This document shows, piece after piece, positions 21,628-33,677 of a stretch of DNA of 64,000 nucleotides (its first letter is position 1; every line of letters begins with the position of its first letter). The notes beneath the pieces are model-generated. The model did not search any database, had not been told where the DNA came from, and saw only the letters and a program-made list of their open reading frames with translations. A program made the translations under genes and the position numbers. Source of the DNA: Phytopythium helicoides (lineage: Eukaryota > Oomycota > Peronosporomycetes > Pythiales > Pythiaceae); the NCBI GenBank assembly GCA_024867545.1, contig JANFNE010000020.1, positions 1,116,001 to 1,180,000 of the forward strand, given 5' to 3'.

Positions 21628-21940
21628 TCACAACATACGTCTATAGAGGGAAATGCGCAAACTAGAAAACCAACTCACTGATTCAATCAACCTTCGGTGT
21701 GACTAGCTGAGTGGAACATTTCGAGGCTGGAGCCCAATGCATGTTGCGATTTAGTGTGGATTAGTCTGATCTTGTCGGGTATGTAGATTTGGTGATCCCT
21801 TTACGCTCGCGACAGCATGTGGCAAAAGCTGGATGGTGTCATTTTATCTCGGGTGTCTTGGAGCAAATATCAGTAACGAAAGTACAGTAGCGATGCTGAA
21901 TCCTATCCATTAGCTTGTCCCTCTCCTCAGACTATTCTGC
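21628..21940. other. Intergenic, 313 bp, convergent genes
   Basis: This gap lies between the 3' ends of the HAD and CstF77 genes. It is AT-rich, as expected for two transcript ends. Nothing else is seen. Confidence 0.4.
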
Positions 21941-24527
21941 TCAACTCATCTTGGCCAGCTTTTGCTGCTGTCGCGATCGGAAAACATCGTGCGCTGGACG
22001 CTTGCTCAGCACACCGGCCCCGTCTTCGCCGTTCTCGTCTCCATTTTTGGCAGCATCAGCAGCCGCCGCAGCCTGTTGCTGCACGAGTTTCTGCTGTTGC
22101 TGAAGTTGCTGCTGTTGCTGGCGTTGCTCGACTACAGATCGGGCCGGGAAATCTACCAACAGCATAGCGCGGTAAATATGCTCCACGTCCGCAACTGGGC
22201 CATTCCACGGTAGATGCAGCGGCAGCATGGCAGCAAACTCCTTCAGAAAGTCGGGTAGCGCCGGACCAGGGATCAAACGCTCGAATTCTGGGGTAAATCC
22301 ATTGCCGTCTCCCCCAGCGCCCCCGGAGCCATCGGCCCAGTCCGAAATGTCATCGCCACCTCCCGGTCGACGCCCTCCATACATGTCCAAGAAGCTCTGG
22401 TCGAACGAAGATGTAGGGCGGAGGTCCAAGAACGAATATCTGTGCGCGATGCTCAGTAGTCCTTTCGTTTCCACGAACGGAGCATCTGGGAATGCCAGCG
22501 CGCGGCGCGCCTCCACTTTCGCGACCGTCGCCAGGTCGCCTCCATTCGCCACCATCTTGTGCTCGAACTCGACGTAGCGGTCCCAGATCGGTCGTGACAC
22601 CTCGACCGGCATGACGGCGAGTACCTTCTCGAACAGCGAGCGCATATCTACAATCAGGTGGCAAATGGGGAACAGTTAGACTTCTGACGCCCTTGTCAAG
22701 CAGATAATAGAGAGAACACGTACTGTTGTCATCGTTCAAATGCCCCAAAAAGTCCAAGTAACACAGCACGTAGGCTGGCTCCTGGATACACTTCTTCAAT
22801 CCGAGCTCAAAGATCTTGAGTGCAATATCCTTGCCCGCGTCGGATGTGTCACTGTAGAACTCGAGCATTGCTGAATCCATCATGACAATGTTGTATACAT
22901 CAGTTATGGGTGGTTCGAAGCAACGCAATAAACAATCACAACTCACCTGAAGCAGCATACACGTGGTAGGTGCACGCCCCCTCGTGTTCGTCCTTACGCG
23001 CGCGTTTGAACACGTTTCGCGCCTCGTTGAGACCCAGCGCTCGACGAGCAAACCGCTGGTACGTCACGTACACGAGCGCAGACGGGCTGTCTTTGAGCAG
23101 CTTCTCATAGATCGCCTTCGCAGCCTGAACATTACCCTGAAGCTCGTGATGGTCTGCCAGCGCAAAGTGGAGATAGCTTGAATCTGGGACGGTTTCAATA
23201 CCTCGCTCCAGAACCCCAGCCGCAGTCTCGTGATCGTTCGACTGATTCTCGTATGCTGCGTACTGGTACCAAGCCTCAGGGTAGTGCCGCTTCAAGCTCA
23301 CAAACACCTCCAGCGTGAATCGCATGCGCGATTTGTGACGCAGTGCGTCTAGTCGCTCTGGATTTTCTGATTCGTACGCGAGCACCTTCTGCCAATCGCT
23401 CATGTTTGTGCTGTCCAGTCTCAAATTGGAGGCCGGGACCGCCAGAGCGTCAAGGTTGATGCGCTCGTACAGCTTCTTGCGCTCGCGCAGCACGGCGCGC
23501 GCCGTATCGAACTTTTGCCGGAACACCTTGAAGAAGTTTTGTGCAAGTATCTCGTTGTTCGGGATGCTGCGCTCAAACTTCTCGTAGTCTCGCCAGATAG
23601 TCTCCATGTTAAGCAGGGGAACCATAATGGCACGATGGAAAAGCTTGCGCACGCTCAAGAATGCTTGCGGATCGGAATCTTCCTGCACAAACCCGATGTA
23701 CATTTGCCAAATAGGTGCCGAGTGAATGGATCCACCCACGCGCTCGAGCGCCAGCTCGTAGGCATCCACCATGAGTCTTCTCGCGGAAGCAATCGCCACC
23801 GGATCCTTCGAGTCGACGGCCACATCCAGCTTGACGACCTTGGTGAAGTTGAGATAAAAGCGCCACAGGTCCACGTTGGGGCAGCGGATCTGCATGAGCG
23901 ACTTCTTGATGATCTCCTGCACGCGCTCGTAGTTCTTCTCCCTCAGTTCATGCTCCGCAAACAGCCTCCACCAGCGTCCCTGTCAGGTCATCTCCTCATG
24001 TCAACTTTCATCTACCAGGCAGGAATATAAAAAGTTGGCAAACACTAAAAATCCCACCGATGTCGGGAACTGGGTCAGGAACTTCTCGTAGTACGCGCGA
24101 GCCTCCGCAATAGGCAGCGTCTGCACGTCCGTCATGAGCGCGACCCACGCGTCCGTGTCCCACTCGTTCTTCCCGATGGTCTCCCAGTTCTTCATAAACT
24201 GCGGCGATTTGTTAGCAGCGTCCGGTTGCGGCGCTGGCTCGGGCGCAAACGCTGGCGCGTCGCTCGGCGCCTCATCTGCCACCACCACCGCCGCCTGCTG
24301 TGCCTTGAGCTGCGCGAAGGGCGCGTCCACGTCGTCCTGCGTCGGCGCGGCGGCCTGGAAAACCCAACAAGTCAGCGCGTTTTCCCCTACACTGCTCGGC
24401 CATCTCCACGCACCGAGGGGGACGCAGGGGCTGAGCCGGGCGCGGGCGGGGTGGACGAGGAGGAGGACAGCGTGATGGCGATCTGCTCGTCCTCGTCGGA
24501 GCTGTCGGCGCCCTGCGGCTTCTCCAT
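21941..24527 (-). CDS. CSTF3: Cleavage stimulation factor subunit 3 (CstF77/RNA14)
   Basis: Five exons on the minus strand: 24414-24527, 24016-24354, 22947-23979, 22724-22870 and 21941-22647. All phases match and give 779 aa. A short acidic Ser/Pro N-terminus leads into HAT repeats (WVALMTDVQTLPIAEARAYY, GRWWRLFAEHELREKNYERV, WYQYAAYENQSNDHETA). The Suf-type C-terminal part follows, with YSFLDLRPTSSFDQ, then a Gln-rich stretch and RPAHDVFRSRQQQKLAK. CstF77 bridges CPSF and CstF in pre-mRNA cleavage and polyadenylation, and the HAT arch dimerises. The length fits the family (about 700-800 aa). The start is only 91 bp from the start of the divergent coiled-coil gene. Confidence 0.92.
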
Positions 24528-24618
24528 GGCGACGCTGCACTTTCTCGGTAGTTGGCGCGGGCAATACTGCCAACGCCACGCAATGCGGCGCGAGATTGAG
24601 GTGATATGATTGGATTAA
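24528..24618. promoter_or_regulatory. 91 bp bidirectional promoter
   Basis: The start codons of CstF77 (minus) and the coiled-coil gene (plus) are only 91 bp apart, so both 5' leaders and core promoters must lie here or overlap the coding starts. No TATA box is evident. Confidence 0.5.
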
Positions 24619-26265
24619 ATGTATATTAGAGGACTTTTATTGGATGAAATGGAAGAGAGGGAGAGCAAAAGGTCACTCGGAGCTGGGGAGAGCATGCGCG
24701 ACGGCGAGCAGGAGAATGGAGAGCCGCAGACTGCGAATGTGGCTGTAGAACGGAGCGACAACGCTGTCAAACTCAGGTTGTTGAGATTGCCCAAGCGGGA
24801 AAGTGAAGGCGAATCTCCGGTATTTGCTGAAAAGCGTGAAGCGGGTGAAGATGTGGAAAAAGTTGCTGATAACACGGCAGAAAGGAAGAAGTCTGAGAGA
24901 TTTGGAGGTTCTTCACGCGGTCTAAGATCTCCGCTTCGACCATTACGCTTTGAACATGACGTCGAAAGGGCTCATTTGATGCTGCTCGGGCACAAAAGCG
25001 GGAAAATACCGCTGAGGTCTAGACGGTATGAGTTTGAGCCATCGATCTGTAGGACCAAAAGGGTTGATGACCAAAGGCCCTTGAAGCCTCATCCAGCCTC
25101 CTCTCTAAGTGACAACTCATCGATGCTAGTTGTCAGAGCAGTATCTGTGCAGGCTTCGACTGCTTGTGAATCAAAAGAGGTCCAGGTTTCAACTGATATG
25201 AAGCAGAAACAATCGATATCGGATGAATCAACTGTGACCGACTTGATCGAAGTACCAGTCTCTTTCCCATCAAACGATGCCCACAAGCGAGAAGATAAAG
25301 CAGTCGGAGTGCAATGTCACTTGCTAGCAGGCTTTTCAGATCAAGTTGCGACCAGGAAACCTAGAGGCGCAAGTATTGGGGATCGATTTCCAGTCTGGAT
25401 TGATTTGAACACGATGACATATTGTCACAGCTCCAGTGAGCCACAACGATACCTCCAAGTCGCATCCTTCACAGATAGTCCTGTCGACTATTCCAAGGAA
25501 TCAACTTTAGTTCCTCGTGTCTTGATCACACGTGAAGATGAAGCCAGCGATCACGGAGAAATAGAATTGAAGTCCTGCGGTGCTGATGGAGATGTAATAG
25601 ACTTAGCACCAACCAAAGAACCAGACAAGACGCAACCCGAGAACCAAAAGGATGTAATGGCTCTTCGAGAGTTATATCGAGCTCACTATTCAGCGAAGGA
25701 TAATGCTAGTCTAGTATCTGCTGAAGACGGCGTGCAGGCACTAAAGGAAGCGAAAAACAAAATGGAAAGCATAAAGCAGCGACTTCTGGAGCTAGAGGCC
25801 TGCGCGGATGCTATGGATTATGACTTCAAGTTATCATTCTTGGTAAGTATACCACTACCACGAAAGTTGCAGGACATGCATGAAATGTTTGCTGACCCAA
25901 TGGGATGTTATTGATATAGAATCTCGGTGGTGTGGAAGATGAGGATGGGTGTAGACGCCTCAAAGCTCAGCAAGTTGCCTCACATGTGGACCGCCTTGTG
26001 AAAGAGGTCCCAGAGATACGTGCAACCGACTCTTCAGCTTCAGTTCTGTTGGAGGGGATTCTTTCACAAAAAGCAACGAACGAAATGGAGCTGGCAAGGT
26101 ACGAACCAATATGCAAGCATTGATTGAAGAAAAAAAGGGAAAAAAAAAATGAAATTGACTGTGTTGGTGGATCTATGTTGCAGAGATTTATTAGCCCAGA
26201 TTGAAAAGCTTGCGGCTGCTGAGGAAGATCGAGATTCTTCAGCAGAGGAAGCAGGCAAAACGTAA
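24619..26265 (+). CDS. Coiled-coil protein of unknown function
   Basis: Exons 24619-25842, 25920-26098 and 26184-26265 give 494 aa. The first 200 residues are basic and charged (LRSPLRPLRFEHDVERAHLM). The middle is Ser/Thr-rich, with spaced VQAST, VQVSTD and VGVQC elements like those in centrosomal or ciliary coiled-coil proteins. The C-terminal part is a predicted coiled coil (ALKEAKNKMESIKQRLLELE). The stop TAA at 26263 overlaps a strong donor (GTAAGA at 26262). Splicing there to an acceptor at 26321 would extend the frame towards 26709, but that would run antisense to coding exons of the next gene, so I keep the short form. It shares a 91 bp promoter gap with CstF77. Confidence 0.6.
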
Positions 26266-26495
26266 GATTCTTGGGGCTGAGCTCCGCTGAGCGGTGAAGC
26301 GAATAACTTAGTCCGACGCAGGTTCGGCGTTCTGACGCTCATCGTCCGCTTGGTTGTCACTCACGGTAGTCGATTCTTGCGATTTGCGCTGGTGCGGCCG
26401 CAATCGGTAGTACCAGAGCTTGTTCGTGAGGGACCTGCAACATGGCAATTCAATGGTAAAGATAATTGCCATACCACATCAATACACAACTCAAT

Positions 26496-27473
26496 TTACC
26501 ATGAGGCAAGACTTCGATCATCAAGGCAATCAGTGATCTGCTCGATTAGTGGCATTTCTAGACAACGCCAATTGAGTGCTGTGGGAAGACAGAAGTTAGC
26601 ACAGACCAACACTTTGCTGGAATACACATTCACATACCTTGGATCTCCCAGCCGAGCGTGTCCAATTCCTCATCAAGCCGATCCCTGGTCTTCATCGCAG
26701 CCAGCTTAGCAGCTTCCTTTTTCTCGAGTTTTTCCTGCAGCTCTTGGATCTGACGCTGGAGGTCCGCAATCCCCTTCTCGTGCGCCTGGACCGCCACGTC
26801 CATGGCGTCCACGTTGGCCTCTGTCCGTAGGATGCGCTTCTGGCGCTCAAGCCTCGCGCGCTGAGCCAGCTGGGCCTTTTCCTCGGCTGTTTCCGGCGGC
26901 ATCTCCTGGCGCAGCTCGACCGTGTACGAGAGCTGCTTGGGGTTGACCCACGAGAACGAGTTGTCCCACAGCAGCAGCAGCATGCCTGGCCCCGCGAGCT
27001 CGAACCTCCCCTCCACCGCCTGCTTCTGACTCTCATAGCGCCGCAGCTCCAGCACCTCCATCATAGTCCCGTCCGCACACATCATTTGCACTGCAGGGAG
27101 CCGCATTAATGTCACCTCCAAAGGAATCTACAGCCGCAATCGATCAACCCCACGCACCGCCGAAGTTGACGTCGTAGTCGCGCGTGGAGAAGGAGTAGCG
27201 CAGCTCGCCCTTTGGCGCGTCGAGCTTGACCGGCAGCTGGAAGTTGCCGGCCGCCGCCACGGGCACGTTGGAGCTCTTCCACTGCAGCTCGTTCGCCACG
27301 GACGCCGAGCGGCCGCGCGCCTTGTCCCCGCCCGGCGGCCCGTCGATCGCGCGCAGCAGCTGCCGCCACTCGGGCCGCGCGCTCAGGCGCCGCTCGCGCG
27401 CCAGCCGCTCGTCGCGCTCGCGCTGCTTGTCGGCGGCGCGCTGCTGGCGGCGCTCCTTGGCTCGCCGCGTCAT
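26496..27473 (-). CDS. GOLD-domain protein
   Basis: The exons on the minus strand are 27158-27473, 26638-27127 and 26496-26578. A basic N-terminal coil (RRAKERRQQRAADKQRERDE) is followed by a GOLD beta domain: YSFSTRDYDVNFG, then IPLEVTLMRL, YESQKQAVEGRFEL and LLLWDNSFSWVNPKQLSYTV. Then comes a coiled coil (GIADLQRQIQELQEKLEKK) and a short end NWRCLEMPLIEQ. GOLD domains occur in SEC14-like and Golgi/secretory carrier proteins and bind partners or lipids, so a trafficking role is plausible. The apparent intron 1 is only 30 bp (27128-27157) and leaves the frame off by one base. Intron 2 (26579-26637) has a good GTATGT donor. About 295 aa. Confidence 0.7.
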
Positions 27474-27663
27474 GGCGACGTGTGCGCTTGCTATCAATCT
27501 GGAAGTGAGCTGTTGCGTCTTTTCTCGATGGTCCGGAGGGAGGTTTTATATGGGCGTTTGTATAGGACCAAAGTAGTTCGGGACCAAATGGAACGACTTT
27601 TTTTATTTTTTGAAAATGGAGATTGACTGCGACGGCGGGGCTGTGGAAGGAAGATGCGGCCGA

Positions 27664-28261
27664 CTACTGGAACTCCGAGGCGTCGTAGATGCCCGGCAGC
27701 ATGGTGTTGACCTTCTCGGCAATGGCCATGACGATTCCACTGTTGGCAGCAGCAGCAGCAGCAGCAACATGTCAGCAACTCGGTGGGTACAATCACAAGC
27801 AGCTATTGCTGGCTGTCGGAAGAACAGGTGCGCTCCACGCCGACACCTTTTCCAACCACCAGCACCAGCAGCCTCGCGCCATGCAACGCACCTGCGGTAC
27901 GCCGTGATGCCCTTGGACTTGAGCCAGAACCAGAACGCGTCGCAGTGGGCGGCGCACGTCACGAGTCCGTCGTCGCTCTCGTCCGAGTTGTCCTGCGCCA
28001 GCCAGCCGCCTCAGCGCCACCACCTCCGCCAATACAGAAAAGAAAAAATTACGCGCATGCACAAACCTTGAGCTGCAGGAACTTGCCGATGAGCATGAAG
28101 GTGTTGTTGACCGCGTCCTCGCCCTCGCCGAGCTTCTCGACGGCCTTGGGCCCGATGCCCGGCACCTCCGTCAGGTCGCCCGTCAGCGGCGCGCGCAGAA
28201 AGTCCGCCAGCGTGTCCTCTGCCACGCGTGACTTCTGCGGGTCGTAGCCGTCGGCGCTCAT
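27664..28261 (-). CDS. Small helix-hairpin-helix protein, BAF-like fold
   Basis: Three exons on the minus strand, 28067-28261, 27892-27992 and 27664-27739, give 123 aa with consistent phases. The N-terminal part ends in a helix-hairpin-helix (LTEVPGIGPKAVEKL), followed by FMLIGKFLQLK, an acidic loop, CDAFWFWLKSKGI and a last helix GIVMAIAEKVNTMLPGIYDA. The order (Ile-Gly-x-x hairpin, then a LIGKFL/VLGQFL-like helix, then a Trp-Leu-Lys helix) resembles barrier-to-autointegration factor, a small dsDNA-binding dimer. DNA or chromatin binding is inferred, not shown. The second intron ends next to a CAG/CTG repeat (27746-27768). Confidence 0.6.
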
Positions 28262-28431
28262 GCTCGTCGAAGGTGCTGGCGGGCGGAAGGCTAGGTGATG
28301 GAGATGGCTCCAATGCGGGATTGCCGCTTTTTGACCCCCTGGAGAAGATGCGGGCTTTTTTACCAGCAGCTACGAGACGCGTAAAAACATGTTTTTACGT
28401 TTTTACCAATCACTTCAACATGTGCGACGTG

Positions 28432-31400
28432 CTACACATCGTCGTCAGCGCTGCCGTCGTCGATGTCGTCGTCCTCTGCTTCTACTTCAGCCTCCGCGTC
28501 TTCCTGGTCATCATCCTCTTTGGTCTCTTCCGCTTCGTCTGCTTCGTCGGCGGACGAGGTTCGGACTGCAGGAGCCCACAGATCTAACACGCCTGACGAC
28601 AGCAGAGCGTCGACGGACTCTTCCTCGCAGAACTCCATGAGCTCGTCGGCGTCCAGCACTATCGAGTTCCCTACGAGCGGCTGCTGTTTATGTCCATGAT
28701 GATGACTTGGGTCGAAGTTGTGCAGTGATCTAGGTTGAAGCAAAACACGTTAGCAACAACTAGCAGTTGGTGCCATCTCCCCCCATCGAAACGCACCGCT
28801 GCTCGTCGAGAAAGTCGCGCATTTCCTGGATGCTGTGAGAGAAGAACGGCAGCAGAGCCGACTCACTTTTCGAGATTAGACGGCGCTGGCGGTATTTCTT
28901 GCCAAGCACCTTACGCAGCAATCCACCGCCCCAGTTTCCCGGAGCTGCACGCTTTCGTTTCTTCCCGGCTCTACTATCCCATTCCGTGTCGTCGTCATCA
29001 TCTGCTGGTAGCCGTCCAATTGCCGCCGTCTCAGTCTGCATCTTGAGTACAACACGCTCTTGAAAGCCTCCGAGCAATTTCTCCATAGCCTTCAACATTG
29101 TCGAAGCGCCATCAAAGACTGACCACAGATGAGCCACAGCTCCAGCTTCATCGTCCAGGTGTTGTTCGACACGCCAAGCTGCGCAGCGTGTGAGTATTCC
29201 GCGCATACTCCGCATTATGAAGGTTCCTCCGCGGAGCACGAGCTGGTTGGTACGGATTGGCATGGTTATTCCGGCACGCTCGGCAGCGATAAATGTCTTC
29301 AAGCTGCTTTCGGCCACTTCAATTGCCCAGCAAATCTCCTCGAAAGGGTTGGAAGACTCAGAACTGCTACTTGGGGCTTTGGGTGCTGCCCGAAAGAAAG
29401 ACGCGATCGCACATAAGAGCACAGCTTCCAAGAAGAAAGGTAGTGAGTCCACGTTGAGGTTCTTGAGTACTTGATGCTCTCCATCGATTGCTGCTCCGTT
29501 GTCATCATCTTCATCAACGTGACTCGTCCGCTTTCGTGGGTGTCGATTCTCACCCAAGGAATCAACAAGCGCCTGGAGCTCGCCATTCAGTTGAGCGAGC
29601 AGCATCGACCCCGTAGACGGTGAAGGGGTAAATGCCCAGCTTCCAACTATCAGGTAGACGCAGTGGGACCACTTGGACGACGAGCATCGATATTTGGATA
29701 GCGAGCACTGAGCTCCACCTCGTGGAAGTACCACTGAGTCTGGAAGTAGCCCGATCGGTAGTGCCCCGATAGTTGTTTTTGAGCTTAGGTCGCTCGATGA
29801 TTTGCGTTGCGCACGCGACCATAATGGCTGACAGAGCAATCCCAAGCACAGTTGACTGATATCCCTTTCTTTTCTGGTGCCTTGGACGAGTGAAATGAGC
29901 AGATCAACAATTTCACAGCTCAGAGATGCATCCTATTTGCAAGAGTTTGACTAATTAGTGTGCCAGAATCATTACAATTGTCCAAAGTCTGTTTATCGTA
30001 CCGTCACTTGGAAACTCTGTCGAGCAAAGCTTCGAAACAACATTTCACTATGTAAAGCCGAGCCGTCACACTTGAGGCGCAACCTCGTTGAGGACGTGCC
30101 AGCTGCTAGCAGCTCGGTTGCCTTGTCCCAAATTGGCCTCTGAGTTGGGTCTTTCGAGGAGCATTCGTCCAGCATCGTTTTAATCGTGCTGTAGATAGCT
30201 CGTAAACTGCGGGTCAAAAGATCCTTGATGATCCAAGTTGCTGTTGTCTCTTGCTCGGGATCATCTGAATCATTTTTCTCACTACAGTCTCCATCAGAGT
30301 CTTCTGCTGTCGAGTTCGATCTCCTTGCGCGAGTTTGATGATTGTAAATGCTGTTGGCGACTGCGCTCGCAAGCTCATCAGCACGAGCTGTGAGAAACTT
30401 GATCGTGCGACGGCCTTCAGGATGAGAAATTAGGAGGCTAACTTTTTTCACAGTATTGGTGCTATCGAGCGATCCCTTCTCCTCATGGTCAGTGCTGATG
30501 CGAGTTAGAAAAGCATTCGAGGGCTGGAGATGCTTATCCAAAGCTAGCAGAATCAAAAGGTCGTGAATCAAAGGCAGTGCGGGTGCCGTTTTCTTCCATT
30601 GGCCTTGCAGAATCAAGCTAATAACGCGCAGGTCCAGTCCATAGAGAGAAGCGGTAGGATTTTCGCCCTGCAGAGGGCGAATCCTGTCGTCTTTGAGCTG
30701 TTGGGCAATGGAAACGTTGACAAGAAGGAACTCCATTTCCCGTCGTCTACTCTGACCTTCTTCAGATAGTCCCTCCATCGCAGTAAGAACTTTGAATCGC
30801 TGAACTGCAAGTAGTCGCTCGAGCTGATCATGAAGCTTAAAGCATGATTGCAAGCGGGTCTGGGTCATATCGATTGCTTCTTGGCGTGCATGCACGCTCT
30901 CACCGTGAGTGTATCGCTGAGCTAACATGTTCGTGGATTCGACATAAATATCTAGTGCGCATGCCATGCTCCAAATCACAGCATTTCGTTCTGCCAGTTG
31001 AACTGAATCGTTCTCATCACTAGCGACGGTTGCTTCATACTCCGGAGGGAAAAGAAATCCACACATAAGCATCTTTTCGTGGTCCTCAACACTGCTTAGC
31101 ATTAGCTGACAGCGAAACAGCTCGCGTAGGAGCAAGATCTTTGTAGCAAAGTCTCTCTGTGTTGCCGCTTGGAGCGCAGAATCATTGGCTTCGCAAGAAT
31201 GCTTACTCAAACTTGAAACAAACCGCATTGTGCTTACAAAAGCCGCGATATCAATAAGTTGTGAATCACCAGAGTCACTGTCTGTTGAGCTTGTCTTACT
31301 GCCATCGGCACCATGTGTACCCGCCTTCAAGACATAGTACCCATCCGTGGCCTTGCGAAGTCCTTGCTCCGGACTAAGCAATGCGAACCCTTTTTTACGA

Positions 31401-33352
31401 AACACTTGCGAAATGGCTGAGCAGAACATTGATCTGTTCGATGATTCGGCAATGCTAGGATCATCATTTGCGCTAGGCACGCGTAGAATCTCGTCTCGAA
31501 CAAACCGGATCACGTGTAGCAGAGTTTCGTTGCGGGCTGTAGATGACAATAATCGGAGTAGCCAGCTTGCAAGCGAGTTACGATCACGAGCTTCGGTGAC
31601 GACGTTATGCTTGAGCAAATACCCGGTTAGGAACACTGCCATGAGCTGGCGGAGGTCGACGGCTAAGCCGCCAGGAGCCATAGCAAAAACCCCGACACCA
31701 GAGCTTACACCACCACCACCTCGCGATACAAGCTGTTTCTGAATAGTGATCATGAGTAAAGAGTAGATTCCCCGTTCTTTCTTGGTCAGTAACGCCATTG
31801 TGGAGCAAAGCGCGTCAAGAATATGGGTAGGATACGACTCCGACTCGTCACCACTATACTCGCTTAATGACGCCGAAATCCCGTGTAGGTGATCCAAGAA
31901 CAGATGAGCGTAGGACGAGAGTGAACTCGGATTTTTTGTCGCCAAATCGGCAAGTTGGGCAGCGATGACTTCCGCAATTTTCCAGGCCAAGAACGCTCGA
32001 CTCGTACGAGACGCTCTCGTTGTAGAAAAAAGCAGCAGCTTTTGCGGTCGACTGACGATAGTTAGTAGCAGAGTCAATGTCTGTACAGACAAGCGAGGTG
32101 TAAGTCGAGATGGAATGCACACGTTCACACTGAGGTAGGTGAGCGTACCTCCTCGCGGACAACACTTCGTGCATCTATGAGCGACACTAAGCACTCGATG
32201 CTGGCATCGATCAAGTCAACAGCCATGGCTACTTTCACTCTAGAGGCAAAGCACGCCGCTAATACAGCGCTGCAGAATCGCACAAAGCTCGGGAGAAGTG
32301 AATTCCACTCTGGTCGAAGCAGCACTTGGACTGCCTCCCGCATAGCCGTCGCGTGAATGATCCCGATCTCTGCTGCTGCTTGAATTGCACGAACTGTCGC
32401 CTATGCAAACATGGGTATGAATAGGTTGACCTGGAGTGAGTAGCTGCTCTCGATCGCATCGCTTTGGATTGCAATACCTCGTTCTCAGCCGATCTACCAA
32501 TGAGATATGTCAGCAAAAGAATGTCGAACACAACCAGCGCATCCGCTCGTCGGATCAAGTGGAGGAACGCTCGTAGCGTGGCGGACCCTGCCGTCGCAAA
32601 GCGTCCGATGACCTCGATCGTGAGGTGCAGTGTTCCTGGCTGCAGGCGCATGCACTCTGCTCGAAGCCGCTCCGCGACCCGAGGGGCGGCCGTCGACGTG
32701 GTGATGGAGAGCAGACTCTGCACGACGGCTGGGATATCAGTCTCCTCCGCCGCGTCTAGCAGCGACTGCCGTTGCAATAGTAAGCGAAAAGTTCATCCCA
32801 GCTATCACTTATGACGCTCCCCACCTGGGTAGCGTCGATGACCATGTTCTTGTCGGCGTAGTCGAGCGGCATGTCGGCTAGCGATCCGAGAATGGGCACC
32901 AGCAGCTCTCTGTCGCTCGCGAGGAGCTCCATGTACGCGTCGATCACGAGCTTGACGCACTCCTTGGACTGGTACGTGAGCTGCATGCAAACCGTGAGCG
33001 ACATCGTCGACCTACTTTCTCCCTCGCCTCAGCGCCTCCGTAGCGACGGCACCTTTGGCAGGTGGTGGATGAGCAGCGCGCGGTGCTCGCAGAACAGCAG
33101 CAGCGAGAGCACCTCCTCCGTGAAGGCGCGCGTGGGCGCCACGTGGTTGCCCAGCAGCCGCAGCAGCGCGTTGGCCTCGTCCGCCGAGTCGCCGCCCGCG
33201 CGCAGCCGCTCCAGCACCAGCAGCGCCGCGCGCGCGCGCTGCACCGAGCTGTCGGTGCGCAGCAGGCGTCCGCACACGTGCGCGGCGGCTGCGGCGGGGC
33301 CCTCGGTCACCAGCGCGCGCAGCCGCTCGTCGTCGGCGGCGGGGGTCTCCAT
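28432..33352 (-). CDS. FANCD2: Fanconi anaemia complementation group D2 protein
   Basis: Seven exons on the minus strand: 33053-33352, 32825-32980, 32478-32765, 32149-32400, 30002-32080, 28797-29932 and 28432-28729. All six junctions keep phase and give 1502 aa, close to animal FANCD2 (about 1450). Matches to FANCD2 run in order: LASDRELLVPILGSLADMP, ETDIPAVVQSLLSIT, the helical repeats of exon 5, the C-terminal VLRGGTFIMRSMRGILTR and SALLPFFSHSIQEMRDFL, and an acidic tail. The monoubiquitination loop is present: ITIQKQLVS aligns with the human loop around Lys561, placing the acceptor Lys at residue 447 (31736-31738). FANCD2 with FANCI clamps DNA in interstrand crosslink repair. A nuclear-type basic run, KKRKR, precedes the tail. 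Confidence 0.85.
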
Positions 33353-33677
33353 GGCCGTCACCTCGGCGGAAATGGCGGGAAAATGGACTTTCTCGTGGAT
33401 TTTGATTGGCTGAAATGGATAGAGTTCAAGGGTTTTGATTGGCGGATGGGGTTTCAGCCAATGGAGGGAGGTTAGATTTGATTTTCTGGCCAATTAGAGG
33501 TGGTGGGGAGGCTTGATTGGGTGAAAAGGCAGCGCGGTCGGCTGTTACCGCAGGGCGAAGGTGACCTGCGCTCAATATGGAAACGCGACGGTGGTGACGA
33601 GTCGGAAGGCGAAACCTCCGACGGGCGTTGCGGGCGCTTCAGGCGCGCCACAATCGCCGACGGAGTCCACGAGCACC
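33353..33677. promoter_or_regulatory. Divergent promoter with five CCAAT boxes
   Basis: This gap separates FANCD2 (minus) from the ECTFxP gene (plus). CCAAT or its complement occurs at 33405-33409, 33438-33442, 33458-33462, 33490-33494 and 33516-33520: five copies in 116 bp, in both orientations. NF-Y-type control of both genes is likely. A six-codon upstream ORF (33577-33597) precedes the plus-strand start. Confidence 0.6.

Noticed and set aside
26322..26709. Extension of the coiled-coil gene by a fourth exon
   Set aside because: The frame is open, but it lies antisense to coding exons of the GOLD gene and reads without any recognisable structure.
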